DNA of 8,411 nucleotides from Rickettsia typhi (GTDB taxonomy: Bacteria; Pseudomonadota; Alphaproteobacteria; Rickettsiales; UBA1997): NCBI GenBank assembly GCA_945874115.1, contig CAMCFD010000064.1, forward strand, positions 1 through 8,411, in the 5' to 3' direction. The notes beneath the pieces were generated by a model. That model was not told the origin of the DNA and searched no databases. It worked only from the letters and a program-made list of their open reading frames with translations. Of this stretch, positions 1 to 6,145 are shown one piece after another. Position 1 is the first letter of the stretch, and every line of letters begins with the position of its first letter. A program made the position numbers and the translations under genes.

Positions 1-43
1 AAAATGGCTGATTTAATTTTGCTAAATTCTCAAATTCGATCAT
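1..43 (-). CDS. Possible start of a sugar aminotransferase gene (partial, runs off the left edge)
   Basis: An ATG on the minus strand (bases 43-41) lies inside the last codons of rfbA and opens a different frame that stays open to the window edge, reading MIEFENLAKLNQPF. This would overlap rfbA by 14 bp, as tightly packed sugar genes often do. The short N-terminus resembles the start of DegT/DnrJ/EryC1-family (PLP-dependent) sugar aminotransferases, which often begin with a similar M-I-x-F-x-(D/N)-L pattern and act on the dTDP-4-keto-6-deoxyglucose made by RfbA and RfbB. Only 14 residues are visible, no ribosome binding site is evident, and the family call is a weak resemblance from memory. 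The frame could also be open by chance. Confidence 0.3.
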   Translation of the reverse strand, partial: MIEFENLAKLNQPF

Positions 44-923
44 ATTTTATAATGGTTTCAAGATAGTCTCTGTAAGGAGTTTGAGCTTTATAATTTTTCG
101 CTAATTCTTTAAATTCTTGCGCAGAAATAAAATTTTTGCGATAAGCAATTTCTTCGATACAGGCGATTTTCAAGCCTTGGCGCGCCTCAATTGTTTGAAT
201 AAATTTCGCGCTGTCAAGAAGCGAATCAGGCGTTCCGGCGTCAAGCCAAGCGAATCCGCGTTTTAATTTTATAACATCGAGTTTTTTCTGGCTTAAATAA
301 ACCTTGTTCACATCAGTAATTTCAAGCTCTCCGCGCGCTGATGGCTTTAAAGATTTCGTGATTTCAACGACCGAATTATCATAAAAATATAAACCCGTCA
401 CGGCCCAATTTGAGCGTGGATTTTTCGGTTTTTCTTCTATTGCAAGCGGCTTTTCTTCATTTTCATCAAACTCGATAACGCCATATCTTTCGGGGTCGCA
501 GACGTGATAAGCGAAAATATAACTCCCGACTTTTTTGCCAAGCTGCGAGATGTTTTTTTCCATTAAGTCGCCGCTAATTTCTGCGCCATAAAAAATATTG
601 TCGCCAAGAATCAAACAAACACTGTCTTTGCCGATAAATTTTTCGCCAACCAAAAAAGCGTCTGCAATCCCTCGTGGCTTGTCTTGCGTCGCATATTCCA
701 GCGAAATCCCATAATTTTTGCCATCACCCAAAAACCTCTCAATATTTGGCGTATCTTGCGGTGTCGAGATTATCAAAATGTCCTTAATGCCAAGATTCAT
801 AAGGGTCGCGAGCGGATAACAAATCATCGGCTTATCATAAACCGGAAGAAGCTGTTTGCTAATCACATTAGTAAGTGGAGCCAATCGACTTCCCGATCCT
901 CCCGCTAAAATTATACCTTTCAT
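30..923 (-). CDS. rfbA: Glucose-1-phosphate thymidylyltransferase (RmlA/RfbA)
   Basis: This cytoplasmic enzyme joins dTTP and glucose-1-phosphate to give dTDP-glucose, the first step to dTDP-rhamnose and related deoxy- or aminosugars for surface polysaccharide. The 297 residues match the usual length of about 290. The nucleotide-binding loop AGGSGSRLAPLT is at residues 7-18 (Ser12 where Thr is more common), followed by SKQLLPVYDKPMI (22-34), ISTPQDTP (52-59), the metal-binding LGDNIFYG (106-113), DPERYGV (143-149), EEKP (163-166), VTGLYFYD (175-182), SARGELEITD (195-204) and WLDAGT (226-231). The ATG at 923 gives the expected MKGIILAGG start; no clear Shine-Dalgarno sequence precedes it. It is divergent from rfbB, the next enzyme of the pathway, across a 69-bp spacer. 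rmlC and rmlD are not in the window, so the final sugar is unknown. Confidence 0.97.
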   Translation of the reverse strand: MKGIILAGGSGSRLAPLTNVISKQLLPVYDKPMICYPLATLMNLGIKDILIISTPQDTPNIERFLGDGKNYGISLEYATQDKPRGIADAFLVGEKFIGKDSVCLILGDNIFYGAEISGDLMEKNISQLGKKVGSYIFAYHVCDPERYGVIEFDENEEKPLAIEEKPKNPRSNWAVTGLYFYDNSVVEITKSLKPSARGELEITDVNKVYLSQKKLDVIKLKRGFAWLDAGTPDSLLDSAKFIQTIEARQGLKIACIEEIAYRKNFISAQEFKELAKNYKAQTPYRDYLETIIKYDRI

Positions 924-992
924 AAAAATGCTTTAAAATTTAATTTCATTAAGCTAAAATATATTCATTTTTAGTTAAAAGTCGAGTTTTTT
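924..992. promoter_or_regulatory. Divergent rfbA-rfbB control region
   Basis: This 69-bp, very AT-rich spacer must hold the promoters for both rfbA (leftward) and rfbB (rightward). TATATT (960-965) and TAAAAT (955-960) could serve as -10 elements for rfbB, but neither has a convincing -35 partner, so I place no specific promoter. The short, shared spacer suggests the two pathway genes are expressed together. Confidence 0.5.
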
Positions 993-1985
993 ATGAAAAA
1001 TTTTTTGATAACAGGCGGTTTGGGGTTTATAGGGAGCCATTTTGTGTTAAATCAAGTCAAAAACGGCAATTTCGTCGTAAATCTTGACAAGATGACTTAT
1101 GCGGCCAACGCCGATAACGTTTTTGAGATTGAAAATCACCAAAATTATCGTTTCATTAAAGGTGATATTTGTTCGCAAGATCTTGTTTTGAGCCTTCTTC
1201 AAGACTTCAAAATCGATTATGTTATAAATTTTGCCGCTGAAAGTCATGTTGATAATTCGATCGCAAGCGCTGATATTTTCATCAAAACTAATGTTAACGG
1301 AACCTTGTCTTTATTGCAGGCATCGCGTCAATATTGGCAAAATCTTGATAGCGTCAAAAAAGATAATTTTCGTTTTATTCACGTTTCAACTGACGAAGTT
1401 TTTGGCTCGCTTCAAGAAAGCGATCCGGCTTTCACGGAAGAAAATTCATATAAGCCAAACTCTCCTTATTCCGCTTCAAAAGCGGCTTCAGACCATCTTG
1501 TTCGCGCTTGGTTCGAAACTTATAAATTTCCAACAATAATCACAAATTGCTCGAATAATTTTGGCCCAAATCAACATCATGAAAAATTGATTCCAACCAT
1601 TATCAGAAGCGCTTTGACGGGTAAAGATATTCCAATTTATGGCAATGGAAAAAACATTCGCGATTGGATTTTCGTTAAAGATCATTGCCGCGGAATTCAA
1701 CTGGCTCTAGAGAAAGGAAGGGTTGGCGAAAGCTATTGTTTTGGCGGCGAATGTGAGATCAGAAACATCGAAATTGCCCAAAAAATTTGCGAAATTTTAG
1801 ACGTCTTGCGTCCGAAAAAAGATGGCAATTCTTATAAAGATCAAATCAAATTTGTTGAGGACAGAAAAGGTCACGATTATCGCTATGCAATCAACAACGC
1901 CAAGGCTAGAAGAGAATTGGATTTTAAAATAGAAACACCTTTTGACGAGAATTTGAAATCGACTATATTAAGTTTTTTGCAATGA
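993..1985 (+). CDS. rfbB: dTDP-glucose 4,6-dehydratase (RmlB/RfbB)
   Basis: A short-chain dehydrogenase/reductase-type enzyme that uses bound NAD+ to convert dTDP-glucose, the RfbA product, into dTDP-4-keto-6-deoxyglucose. The 330 residues start with the Rossmann loop GGLGFIGS (8-15; Gly8, Gly11, Gly14). LDKMTYAAN (31-39) matches the family NAD/substrate segment, and AAESHVDNSI is at 81-90. The catalytic STDEVFG is at 132-138 (Thr133, Asp134, Glu135; Phe where Tyr is usual), the YxxxK pair is Tyr159/Lys163 in YSASK, and NNFGPNQ (188-194) and RDWIFVKDH (223-231) are family hallmarks. The protein is a little shorter than the common 340-360. The ATG at 993 is fixed by the Rossmann fold beginning at residue 4; only a weak GAG lies 6 nt upstream. 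It converges on hemF with a 13-bp gap. Confidence 0.97.
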   Translation: MKNFLITGGLGFIGSHFVLNQVKNGNFVVNLDKMTYAANADNVFEIENHQNYRFIKGDICSQDLVLSLLQDFKIDYVINFAAESHVDNSIASADIFIKTNVNGTLSLLQASRQYWQNLDSVKKDNFRFIHVSTDEVFGSLQESDPAFTEENSYKPNSPYSASKAASDHLVRAWFETYKFPTIITNCSNNFGPNQHHEKLIPTIIRSALTGKDIPIYGNGKNIRDWIFVKDHCRGIQLALEKGRVGESYCFGGECEIRNIEIAQKICEILDVLRPKKDGNSYKDQIKFVEDRKGHDYRYAINNAKARRELDFKIETPFDENLKSTILSFLQ

Positions 1986-1998
1986 TTTCTAACAAAAA

Positions 1999-2877
1999 TT
2001 AATCCCATTTCGCAACTGGCGGAAGCGACATTAAAATCGCTTCCACATTTCCGCCAGTCATTAATCCAAATTTTGTTCCGCGGTCATAAACCAAATTAAA
2101 TTCGGTGTAAAGTCCGCGTTTCTTCAATTGATGTTCACGCTGCTCGGGCGTAAACTTTGTAAACATGTTTCTTCTCACAATTTTTGGGAAAATATCAAGA
2201 AAGCTAAGCCCGACATTTTTAGTAAAATCGAAATCTTTGTCGAAATTTTCGCTGTTTAAATAATCATAAAAAATTCCGCCAACGCCGCGCGAAACACCGC
2301 GATGTTTGATAAAAAAATATTTTTCACACTCTCTTTTATATTTTTCATAAGCCAAGTCATCGTAAGAGTCGCAGGCATTTTTCAAAGCTTGATGAAAATC
2401 ATTCGTGTCTTTTTCAACTTCAAACATCGGGTTTAAATCGGCGCCGCCACCAAACCAATTTTTTTCAGTAACAATAAATCGCGTATTCATGTGAACCGCC
2501 GGAACCAAAGGCGAAGACATGTGTGCGACCAGAGAAACTCCTGTCGCGAAAAATTGCGGATTTTTTTCACATCCAGGAATTTGCTTCCTGAATTCTTCGC
2601 TAAATTCGCCAAATACAGTTGAAATATTGACGCCAACTTTTTCAAAAACATTGCCTTTCATTACCGACATTTCGCCACCACCACCATCTTTTTCATCAAG
2701 AGTTTGGCGCTTCCAATTTTTGCGCACAAATTTTTGCGCTTCATTAAAATTCAAAACGTGTTTTTGCGACGAGTCAATATATTCTTCTTCAATTTTTTCA
2801 AATTCGCGGCAAATATTGTCGCGCAAATTTTTAAACCAACTACTACAAATTTGTTTTTTTTGCTCTAAATCTTGCAT
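1999..2877 (-). CDS. hemF: Oxygen-dependent coproporphyrinogen III oxidase
   Basis: HemF oxidatively decarboxylates two propionates of coproporphyrinogen III to vinyl groups, giving protoporphyrinogen IX late in heme synthesis, and uses O2. The 292 residues match the family. Visible signatures are GGGGEMSVMKG (65-75), VHMNTRFI (128-135) with conserved His129 and Arg133, WFGGGADLNP (141-150) with Asp147, the conserved His162, HRGVSRGVGGIFYDYL (192-207), and the C-terminal KRGLYTEFNLVYDRGT (253-268) and GLMTGG...SLPPVAKW (271-291). The alternative oxygen-independent enzyme, HemN, is a radical-SAM protein and is unrelated. The ATG at 2877 follows a weak AAGAAAAA purine stretch. A candidate promoter lies at 2938-2911. 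HemF implies at least microaerobic life, and hemB elsewhere in the window supports a heme pathway. Confidence 0.97.
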   Translation of the reverse strand: MQDLEQKKQICSSWFKNLRDNICREFEKIEEEYIDSSQKHVLNFNEAQKFVRKNWKRQTLDEKDGGGGEMSVMKGNVFEKVGVNISTVFGEFSEEFRKQIPGCEKNPQFFATGVSLVAHMSSPLVPAVHMNTRFIVTEKNWFGGGADLNPMFEVEKDTNDFHQALKNACDSYDDLAYEKYKRECEKYFFIKHRGVSRGVGGIFYDYLNSENFDKDFDFTKNVGLSFLDIFPKIVRRNMFTKFTPEQREHQLKKRGLYTEFNLVYDRGTKFGLMTGGNVEAILMSLPPVAKWD

Positions 2878-2883
2878 TTTTTC

Positions 2884-2912
2884 TTGAAAAGTTAATATTT
2901 TAGTTATATAAT
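2884..2912 (+). promoter_or_regulatory. Candidate sigma70 promoter toward fabI
   Basis: TTGAAA (2884-2889), a 17-nt spacer, and a perfect TATAAT (2907-2912) form a strong match to the sigma70 consensus. Transcription would start near 2919 and run about 190 nt before the fabI ATG, through the hairpin at 2941-2980. A closer but poorer candidate (TTGCAA 3054-3059, TAAGAT 3075-3080, 15-nt spacer) also exists, so fabI may have two start sites. Confidence 0.5.
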
Positions 2913-2938
2913 CATAAGAATTATGTTTTATTTTTCAA
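2911..2938 (-). promoter_or_regulatory. Candidate sigma70 promoter for hemF
   Basis: Read on the minus strand, TTGAAA (2938-2933) is followed after 16 nt by TATGAT (2916-2911), giving a predicted start near base 2904 and a leader of about 27 nt before the hemF ATG. Each hexamer deviates from consensus. In DNA this AT-rich, chance matches occur. The site overlaps a plus-strand promoter candidate at 2884-2912. Confidence 0.4.
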
Positions 2939-2973
2939 GGAATAACCCTATAAAAATCGGCTTATTTTTTTAA
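2923..2973 (+). other. Possible 16-codon upstream reading frame in the fabI leader
   Basis: An ATG at 2923, four bases after the predicted start site of the 2884-2912 promoter, opens a frame reading MFYFSRNNPIKIGLFF and stopping at TAA (2971-2973). It crosses the whole left arm and loop of the 2941-2980 hairpin and is rich in phenylalanine (4 of 16). That layout could let a translating ribosome control the fold, but the frame is short and chance openness is likely. There is no ribosome binding site, so translation would have to be leaderless. Confidence 0.2.
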
Positions 2974-2980
2974 GGTTATT
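2941..2980 (+). promoter_or_regulatory. Long hairpin in the hemF-fabI spacer
   Basis: Bases 2941-2957 pair with 2964-2980 at 15 of 17 positions (mismatches at 2948/2973 and 2951/2970) around a 6-base loop, CGGCTT (2958-2963). The run after the stem is only TTTAT, so as an intrinsic terminator it is weak, though partial termination of a transcript starting near 2919 is possible. It could also be a dispersed palindrome or a protein-binding site. The stem is real in the sequence; the role is inference. Confidence 0.5.
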
Positions 2981-3107
2981 TTTATAAACTATTTTCAAAA
3001 ATTAATAAAGGCAGTGATTTGTAAGGCAAAACGGTTCTAAAACTTTTTTGGTCTTGCAAAAAATTGTTTCAATTTAAGATAGTTAATTCAATTTATTTTG
3101 TAAATTT

Positions 3108-3923
3108 ATGACAATTCTACAGGGAAAGAAAGGTTTAATTATGGGCGTTGCAAACAATCGCTCAATAGCTTGGGGCATTGCGGAAGAGGCAAAAAAATAT
3201 GGCGCCGATCTTGCATTTACTTATCAAGGTGAAGCCCTGCAAAAACGTGTAGAGCCTTTGGCTGCGTCAGTTGGCTCTAATATTGTCCTGCCTTGTGACG
3301 TTACCGATCCCGCTTCTGTTAAAGCGGTTTTTGATGAGCTTGAAAAAACTTGGGGAAAGCTTGACTTTTTGGTTCACGCCATCGCTTATTCTGATAAAGA
3401 AGAATTGCGCGGACGCTTCGTAGACACGACTGCGGGCAATTTCGCTAACACAATGAATATCTCGGCTTATTCTTTAGCTGTTGTTGCAAAAGCCTCTGAA
3501 AACTTGATGAAAGCCGCTGGTGGCGGAAGCATTATTACTTTAAGTTATTATGGTGCTGAAAAAGTTGTGCCACATTATAACGTAATGGGCGTTGCAAAAG
3601 CTGCTTTAGAGGCAAGTGTGCGTTATCTTGCGATGGATATGGGTAAAGACAATATTCGCGTTAATGCAATTTCGGCTGGACCAGTTAAAACCCTTGCTGC
3701 AAGCGGAATTGGCGATTTTAAACTTATTTTCAAGTGGAACGAATATAACGCGCCACTTCGTCGCAACATCGATTTAAAAGATGTTGGTGGCGCCGGTGTT
3801 TTCTTGCTTTCTGAGCTTGGAAGCGGTGTGACCGGAGAAGTTCTTCACGTTGATGCTGGTTATCATGTTGTTGGCATGAAAGCTCCTGACGCACCAGATA
3901 TCAGCCTTGCAAAAGACGAATAA
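3108..3923 (+). CDS. fabI: Enoyl-[acyl-carrier-protein] reductase, NADH type (FabI)
   Basis: FabI reduces trans-2-enoyl-ACP to acyl-ACP, the last step of each round of type II fatty acid elongation in the cytoplasm. The 271 residues show the FabI-specific cofactor loop GVANNRSIAWGIA (13-25), FTYQ (37-40), CDVTD (63-67), the catalytic region with Ser146-Tyr147-Tyr148 and GAEKVVPHYNVMGVAK, where Tyr157 and Lys164 form the FabI Y-x6-K pair, and RVNAISAGPVKTLAASGI (184-201), then VTGEVLHVDAGY (241-252). The segment LVHAIAYSDKEELRGRF (88-104) is of alphaproteobacterial type; Ala93 stands where E. coli FabI has Gly93. The ATG at 3108 is set by the Rossmann start; no Shine-Dalgarno sequence is visible. 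The gene stands alone, with a long leader upstream and its own intrinsic terminator. Confidence 0.97.
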   Translation: MTILQGKKGLIMGVANNRSIAWGIAEEAKKYGADLAFTYQGEALQKRVEPLAASVGSNIVLPCDVTDPASVKAVFDELEKTWGKLDFLVHAIAYSDKEELRGRFVDTTAGNFANTMNISAYSLAVVAKASENLMKAAGGGSIITLSYYGAEKVVPHYNVMGVAKAALEASVRYLAMDMGKDNIRVNAISAGPVKTLAASGIGDFKLIFKWNEYNAPLRRNIDLKDVGGAGVFLLSELGSGVTGEVLHVDAGYHVVGMKAPDAPDISLAKDE

Positions 3924-3932
3924 TCTCAGTTT

Positions 3933-3964
3933 TTGGGCGTCAATTTCGGGGCGCCCAATTTTTT
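3933..3964 (+). terminator. Intrinsic (Rho-independent) terminator after fabI
   Basis: Nine base pairs form between 3933-3941 (TTGGGCGTC) and 3950-3958 (GGCGCCCAA), with one G-T pair, around an 8-base loop, followed directly by six T (3959-3964). It starts 9 bases after the fabI stop codon. The G/C-rich stem stands out in this AT-rich window. It is the only textbook terminator I find here. Confidence 0.9.
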
Positions 3965-4037
3965 GCTGTCAGTGATTTAGTTGTCCTTGGCGGTGCAAAA
4001 ATTTTGCGAATGGCAAAATGAGGAAGCTTTAAGAAAA

Positions 4038-4070
4038 TAGCAATTCGCGACAAATCAGTCGCACAAGCTA
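4038..4070 (+). other. Small nested hairpin upstream of gmk
   Basis: TAGC (4038-4041) pairs with GCTA (4067-4070) and, inside it, GCGAC (4047-4051) pairs with GTCGC (4058-4062) around the loop AAATCA; a 5x4 internal loop separates the two stems. It ends 29 bases before the gmk GTG, so it may belong to the gmk leader. A separate perfect odd palindrome, GCAAAAATTTTGC, sits at 3995-4007. The rest of this 134-bp stretch after the fabI terminator has no gene I can support and no tRNA or other known RNA that I recognise. Confidence 0.3.
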
Positions 4071-4099
4071 GTTAAGTTATAAATTAAAAAACGAAACCA

Positions 4100-4723
4100 G
4101 TGTTCATCTCGCACCAACCCTTTCTGATTATTATTTCTTCACCTTCTGGCGCCGGAAAGTCAACGCTTTGTAAGATGATAATTCAAAATGATCCACTGAT
4201 TAAACTTTCAATTTCTGCAACCACAAGAAGCCAAAGGCCCCAAGAAGTTGATGGTCAACATTATTATTTCATCAGTCAACAAAAATTCGATGAAATGGTT
4301 GCTGCCGGAGAATTTGTTGAAAGTGCGAATGTCTTCGAAAATAATTATGGCACGCCGAAAAAAATGGTTGAAGACACTCTGAAAAATGGCAGCGAAGTTC
4401 TGTTTGACATAGACTGGCAGGGCGCTCGCCAGATTAAAGAAAAATTTGAATTAAGCTCTATAATTTCAATTTTCATTTTGCCGCCATCTCTCGACGAATT
4501 AGAGCGACGCTTGAGAAATCGCGCTCAAGACCACGAAGAAGTTGTTCAAGGTCGCATGAAAAAAGCCATTGACGAGATCAGTCATTTTGCCGAATATGAT
4601 TATGTTTTGATCAATGACGACTTAAATTCTACATACCAGAAAATCCGCGCTATTATCGACGCTAAAAGAGTTTCGAGACTTTCAAGAAAACAGATTTCTG
4701 ATTTTGTCGGACGTTTTAACTAA
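4100..4723 (+). CDS. gmk: Guanylate kinase
   Basis: Gmk phosphorylates GMP to GDP with ATP and is needed for GTP and dGTP supply. The 207 residues are the normal length. The P-loop SPSGAGKST is at 14-22 (Lys20), the GMP-binding stretch SATTRSQRPQEVDGQHYYF at 39-57 (Gln48 where Gly is common), EFVESANVFENNYGTP at 71-86, DIDWQGARQI at 103-112, and the arginine-rich lid RRLRNRAQ at 136-143. The start is GTG at 4100: the frame is stopped by TAA at 4085-4087 and no other usual start codon lies between, while the P-loop begins only 13 residues in. No Shine-Dalgarno sequence is visible. It follows the fabI terminator, so it should have its own promoter in 3965-4099, which I could not place with confidence. 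Confidence 0.96.
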   Translation: MFISHQPFLIIISSPSGAGKSTLCKMIIQNDPLIKLSISATTRSQRPQEVDGQHYYFISQQKFDEMVAAGEFVESANVFENNYGTPKKMVEDTLKNGSEVLFDIDWQGARQIKEKFELSSIISIFILPPSLDELERRLRNRAQDHEEVVQGRMKKAIDEISHFAEYDYVLINDDLNSTYQKIRAIIDAKRVSRLSRKQISDFVGRFN

Positions 4724-4785
4724 CGAAGATCTTAAGTTTACTTCGCTGCACCGCATTTTTTTTTGCAATAATAAAAAATAAAATT

Positions 4786-5415
4786 ATGAGTCTTCACGCA
4801 ATTTTTGAAACCGTTATCGCAACTTTAATAATTTTCATCAATAAAATCGGCTATCTCGGTATATTTCTTGGCATGTTTTTAGAAAGTACGGTTTTTCCAT
4901 TGCCAAGCGAAATAATTATGATTCCGGCGGGAATGGCCGCAGCAGAAGGCTCGATGAACATATATTTAGTTATAATTTTTGGAGTTTTAGGAAATGTGTT
5001 CGGCGCAATTTTCAGCTATTTCATCGCGCTATATCTTGGCCGCACCATTTTATTTAGAGTCGGAAAATATTTTTTCTTAAAGCCCGCAATCATCATAAAA
5101 ATGGAGAATTTTTTCAATGCTCACGGCGAAATTTCTGTGTTCGTGGGTCGTTTAATTCCGGGGTTTCGCCACTTTATTTCTCTTCCTGCTGGCGTTTCTA
5201 GAATGAATTTTTCTAAATTTTGTTTCTATACTTTTTTAGGATCGACAATTTGGACGACGATATTGGCTATTTTTGGCTATGTTATTGGCAAAAATCAAGA
5301 TCTAATCGCGCAATATTTGCCGACAATTATTTCTGTTTGTGTGATTTTTTGCCTTGCCATTATTGCGATTTATATCGTGGCGAAGAAGAAAATATTTCGC
5401 CCAAAAAATATTTAA
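4786..5415 (+). CDS. DedA-family (SNARE-associated/VTT domain) inner-membrane protein
   Basis: DedA proteins are polytopic inner-membrane proteins; several members are linked to flipping undecaprenyl phosphate or phospholipids and to envelope homeostasis. The 209 residues show a hydrophobic N-terminal segment (about 10-32), the family motif ESTVFPLPSEIIMIPAG (33-49) with Glu33 and Glu42, a glycine-rich membrane stretch (66-85), then VGRLIPGFRHFISLPAGVSRM (120-140), whose Arg122 and Arg128 match the conserved arginines of the family. Two more membrane segments (about 148-168 and 178-198) precede a basic tail, KKKIFRPK. There is no cleavable signal peptide. ATG at 4786 has no clear ribosome binding site. 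The stop codon directly abuts that of pgsA. The family is confident; the transported lipid is not known from sequence. Confidence 0.9.
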   Translation: MSLHAIFETVIATLIIFINKIGYLGIFLGMFLESTVFPLPSEIIMIPAGMAAAEGSMNIYLVIIFGVLGNVFGAIFSYFIALYLGRTILFRVGKYFFLKPAIIIKMENFFNAHGEISVFVGRLIPGFRHFISLPAGVSRMNFSKFCFYTFLGSTIWTTILAIFGYVIGKNQDLIAQYLPTIISVCVIFCLAIIAIYIVAKKKIFRPKNI

Positions 5416-6018
5416 TTACATATTTTTCATACCCAAGCGCCAATAGGCATAACCTGTTATGACAGTAAGCGCGGCGGCGAGTACGAATAAAATTTTCCCG
5501 ATAAAAACCACGGCACCAACTAAAAATATTTTCACAGAAAGCGAGGCAAATCCTCCGATTAAAAAATAAATTACATAAGCTGAGCCTTTTTCGCCAAGAA
5601 GCAAAATCGTAATCGCTGTCATTTGTACGCCGGTTTTATATTTGGCAAGTTGACTCACGGGAAGGTTGACATTGAGGCCAGCCAAAAATTCGCGCAAACC
5701 AGAAACTAAAACTTCGCGGCAAATTATAATTAAACCCGGAACAACAATCCACGGATTGTGGTTGCTAAAGCCGATCAACATTGTGATGGCGACCGATACG
5801 AGCAATTTATCAGCTATCGGATCGAGACATTTTCCGAAGTTCGATTGAAGCTTCAAACTTCGCGCGAAATATCCATCGAAATAATCGGTGATTGAGGCAA
5901 GCGCGAATAATACGGCCGCGACAACATTGGCGAAAAGCCCCGGAATGTAGAAAGCCAGAACTAGAATTGGGATAATAAAAATCCGAATCGAGGTTAAAAT
6001 ATTTGGTAAATTTTTCAT
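5416..6018 (-). CDS. pgsA: CDP-diacylglycerol-glycerol-3-phosphate 3-phosphatidyltransferase
   Basis: PgsA makes phosphatidylglycerol phosphate from CDP-diacylglycerol and glycerol-3-phosphate in the inner membrane, the committed step to phosphatidylglycerol and cardiolipin. The 200 residues begin with the typical NLPNILTSIRI (3-13) and carry the complete CDP-alcohol phosphotransferase signature D-G-x2-A-R-x8-G-x3-D-x3-D: Asp48, Gly49, Ala52, Arg53, Gly62, Asp66, Asp70, with Asp45 just before. REVLVSGLREFLAG (101-114) is the feature that separates PgsA from phosphatidylserine synthase and cardiolipin synthase relatives. About five to six hydrophobic membrane segments are visible, the last near 172-190. 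ATG at 6018 lacks a clear ribosome binding site. It converges with the DedA gene with zero bases between stop codons. Confidence 0.94.
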   Translation of the reverse strand: MKNLPNILTSIRIFIIPILVLAFYIPGLFANVVAAVLFALASITDYFDGYFARSLKLQSNFGKCLDPIADKLLVSVAITMLIGFSNHNPWIVVPGLIIICREVLVSGLREFLAGLNVNLPVSQLAKYKTGVQMTAITILLLGEKGSAYVIYFLIGGFASLSVKIFLVGAVVFIGKILFVLAAALTVITGYAYWRLGMKNM

Positions 6019-6145
6019 TTTGTTAAAAAAATCTGGTAAAAAAAAATAATATACTAATAATTAAGTTATATTTTTTATAAAAAGTAAAGATTTTCGTTAA
6101 AGAATTTTTTAAAATCATGTAAATCGCTTCAAAATAAATGAGTTT

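Noticed and set aside
684..908. Plus-strand open frame inside rfbA
   Set aside because: It lies antisense to a well-supported RmlA gene, with no recognisable protein features.
2519..2887. 122-codon plus-strand frame opposite hemF
   Set aside because: Long for a shadow frame, but it is Ser/Cys/Phe-rich antisense of conserved hemF codons, has no upstream signal and no family resemblance.
3012..3978. CAGTGATTT shared by the fabI leader (3012-3020) and the gmk spacer (3970-3978) as a possible common operator
   Set aside because: Only nine bases match and the flanks do not; chance is a sufficient explanation.
4724..4764. Possible gmk terminator: CGAAG/CTTCG stem followed by nine T (4756-4764)
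   Set aside because: The stem has five pairs with a 12-base loop and the T-run starts 10 bases after the stem, too far for a standard intrinsic terminator.
6072..6083. Perfect palindrome TTTTTATAAAAA upstream of the 6146 gene
   Set aside because: Pure A/T palindromes of this size are expected in spacers of this composition; no operator family is indicated.
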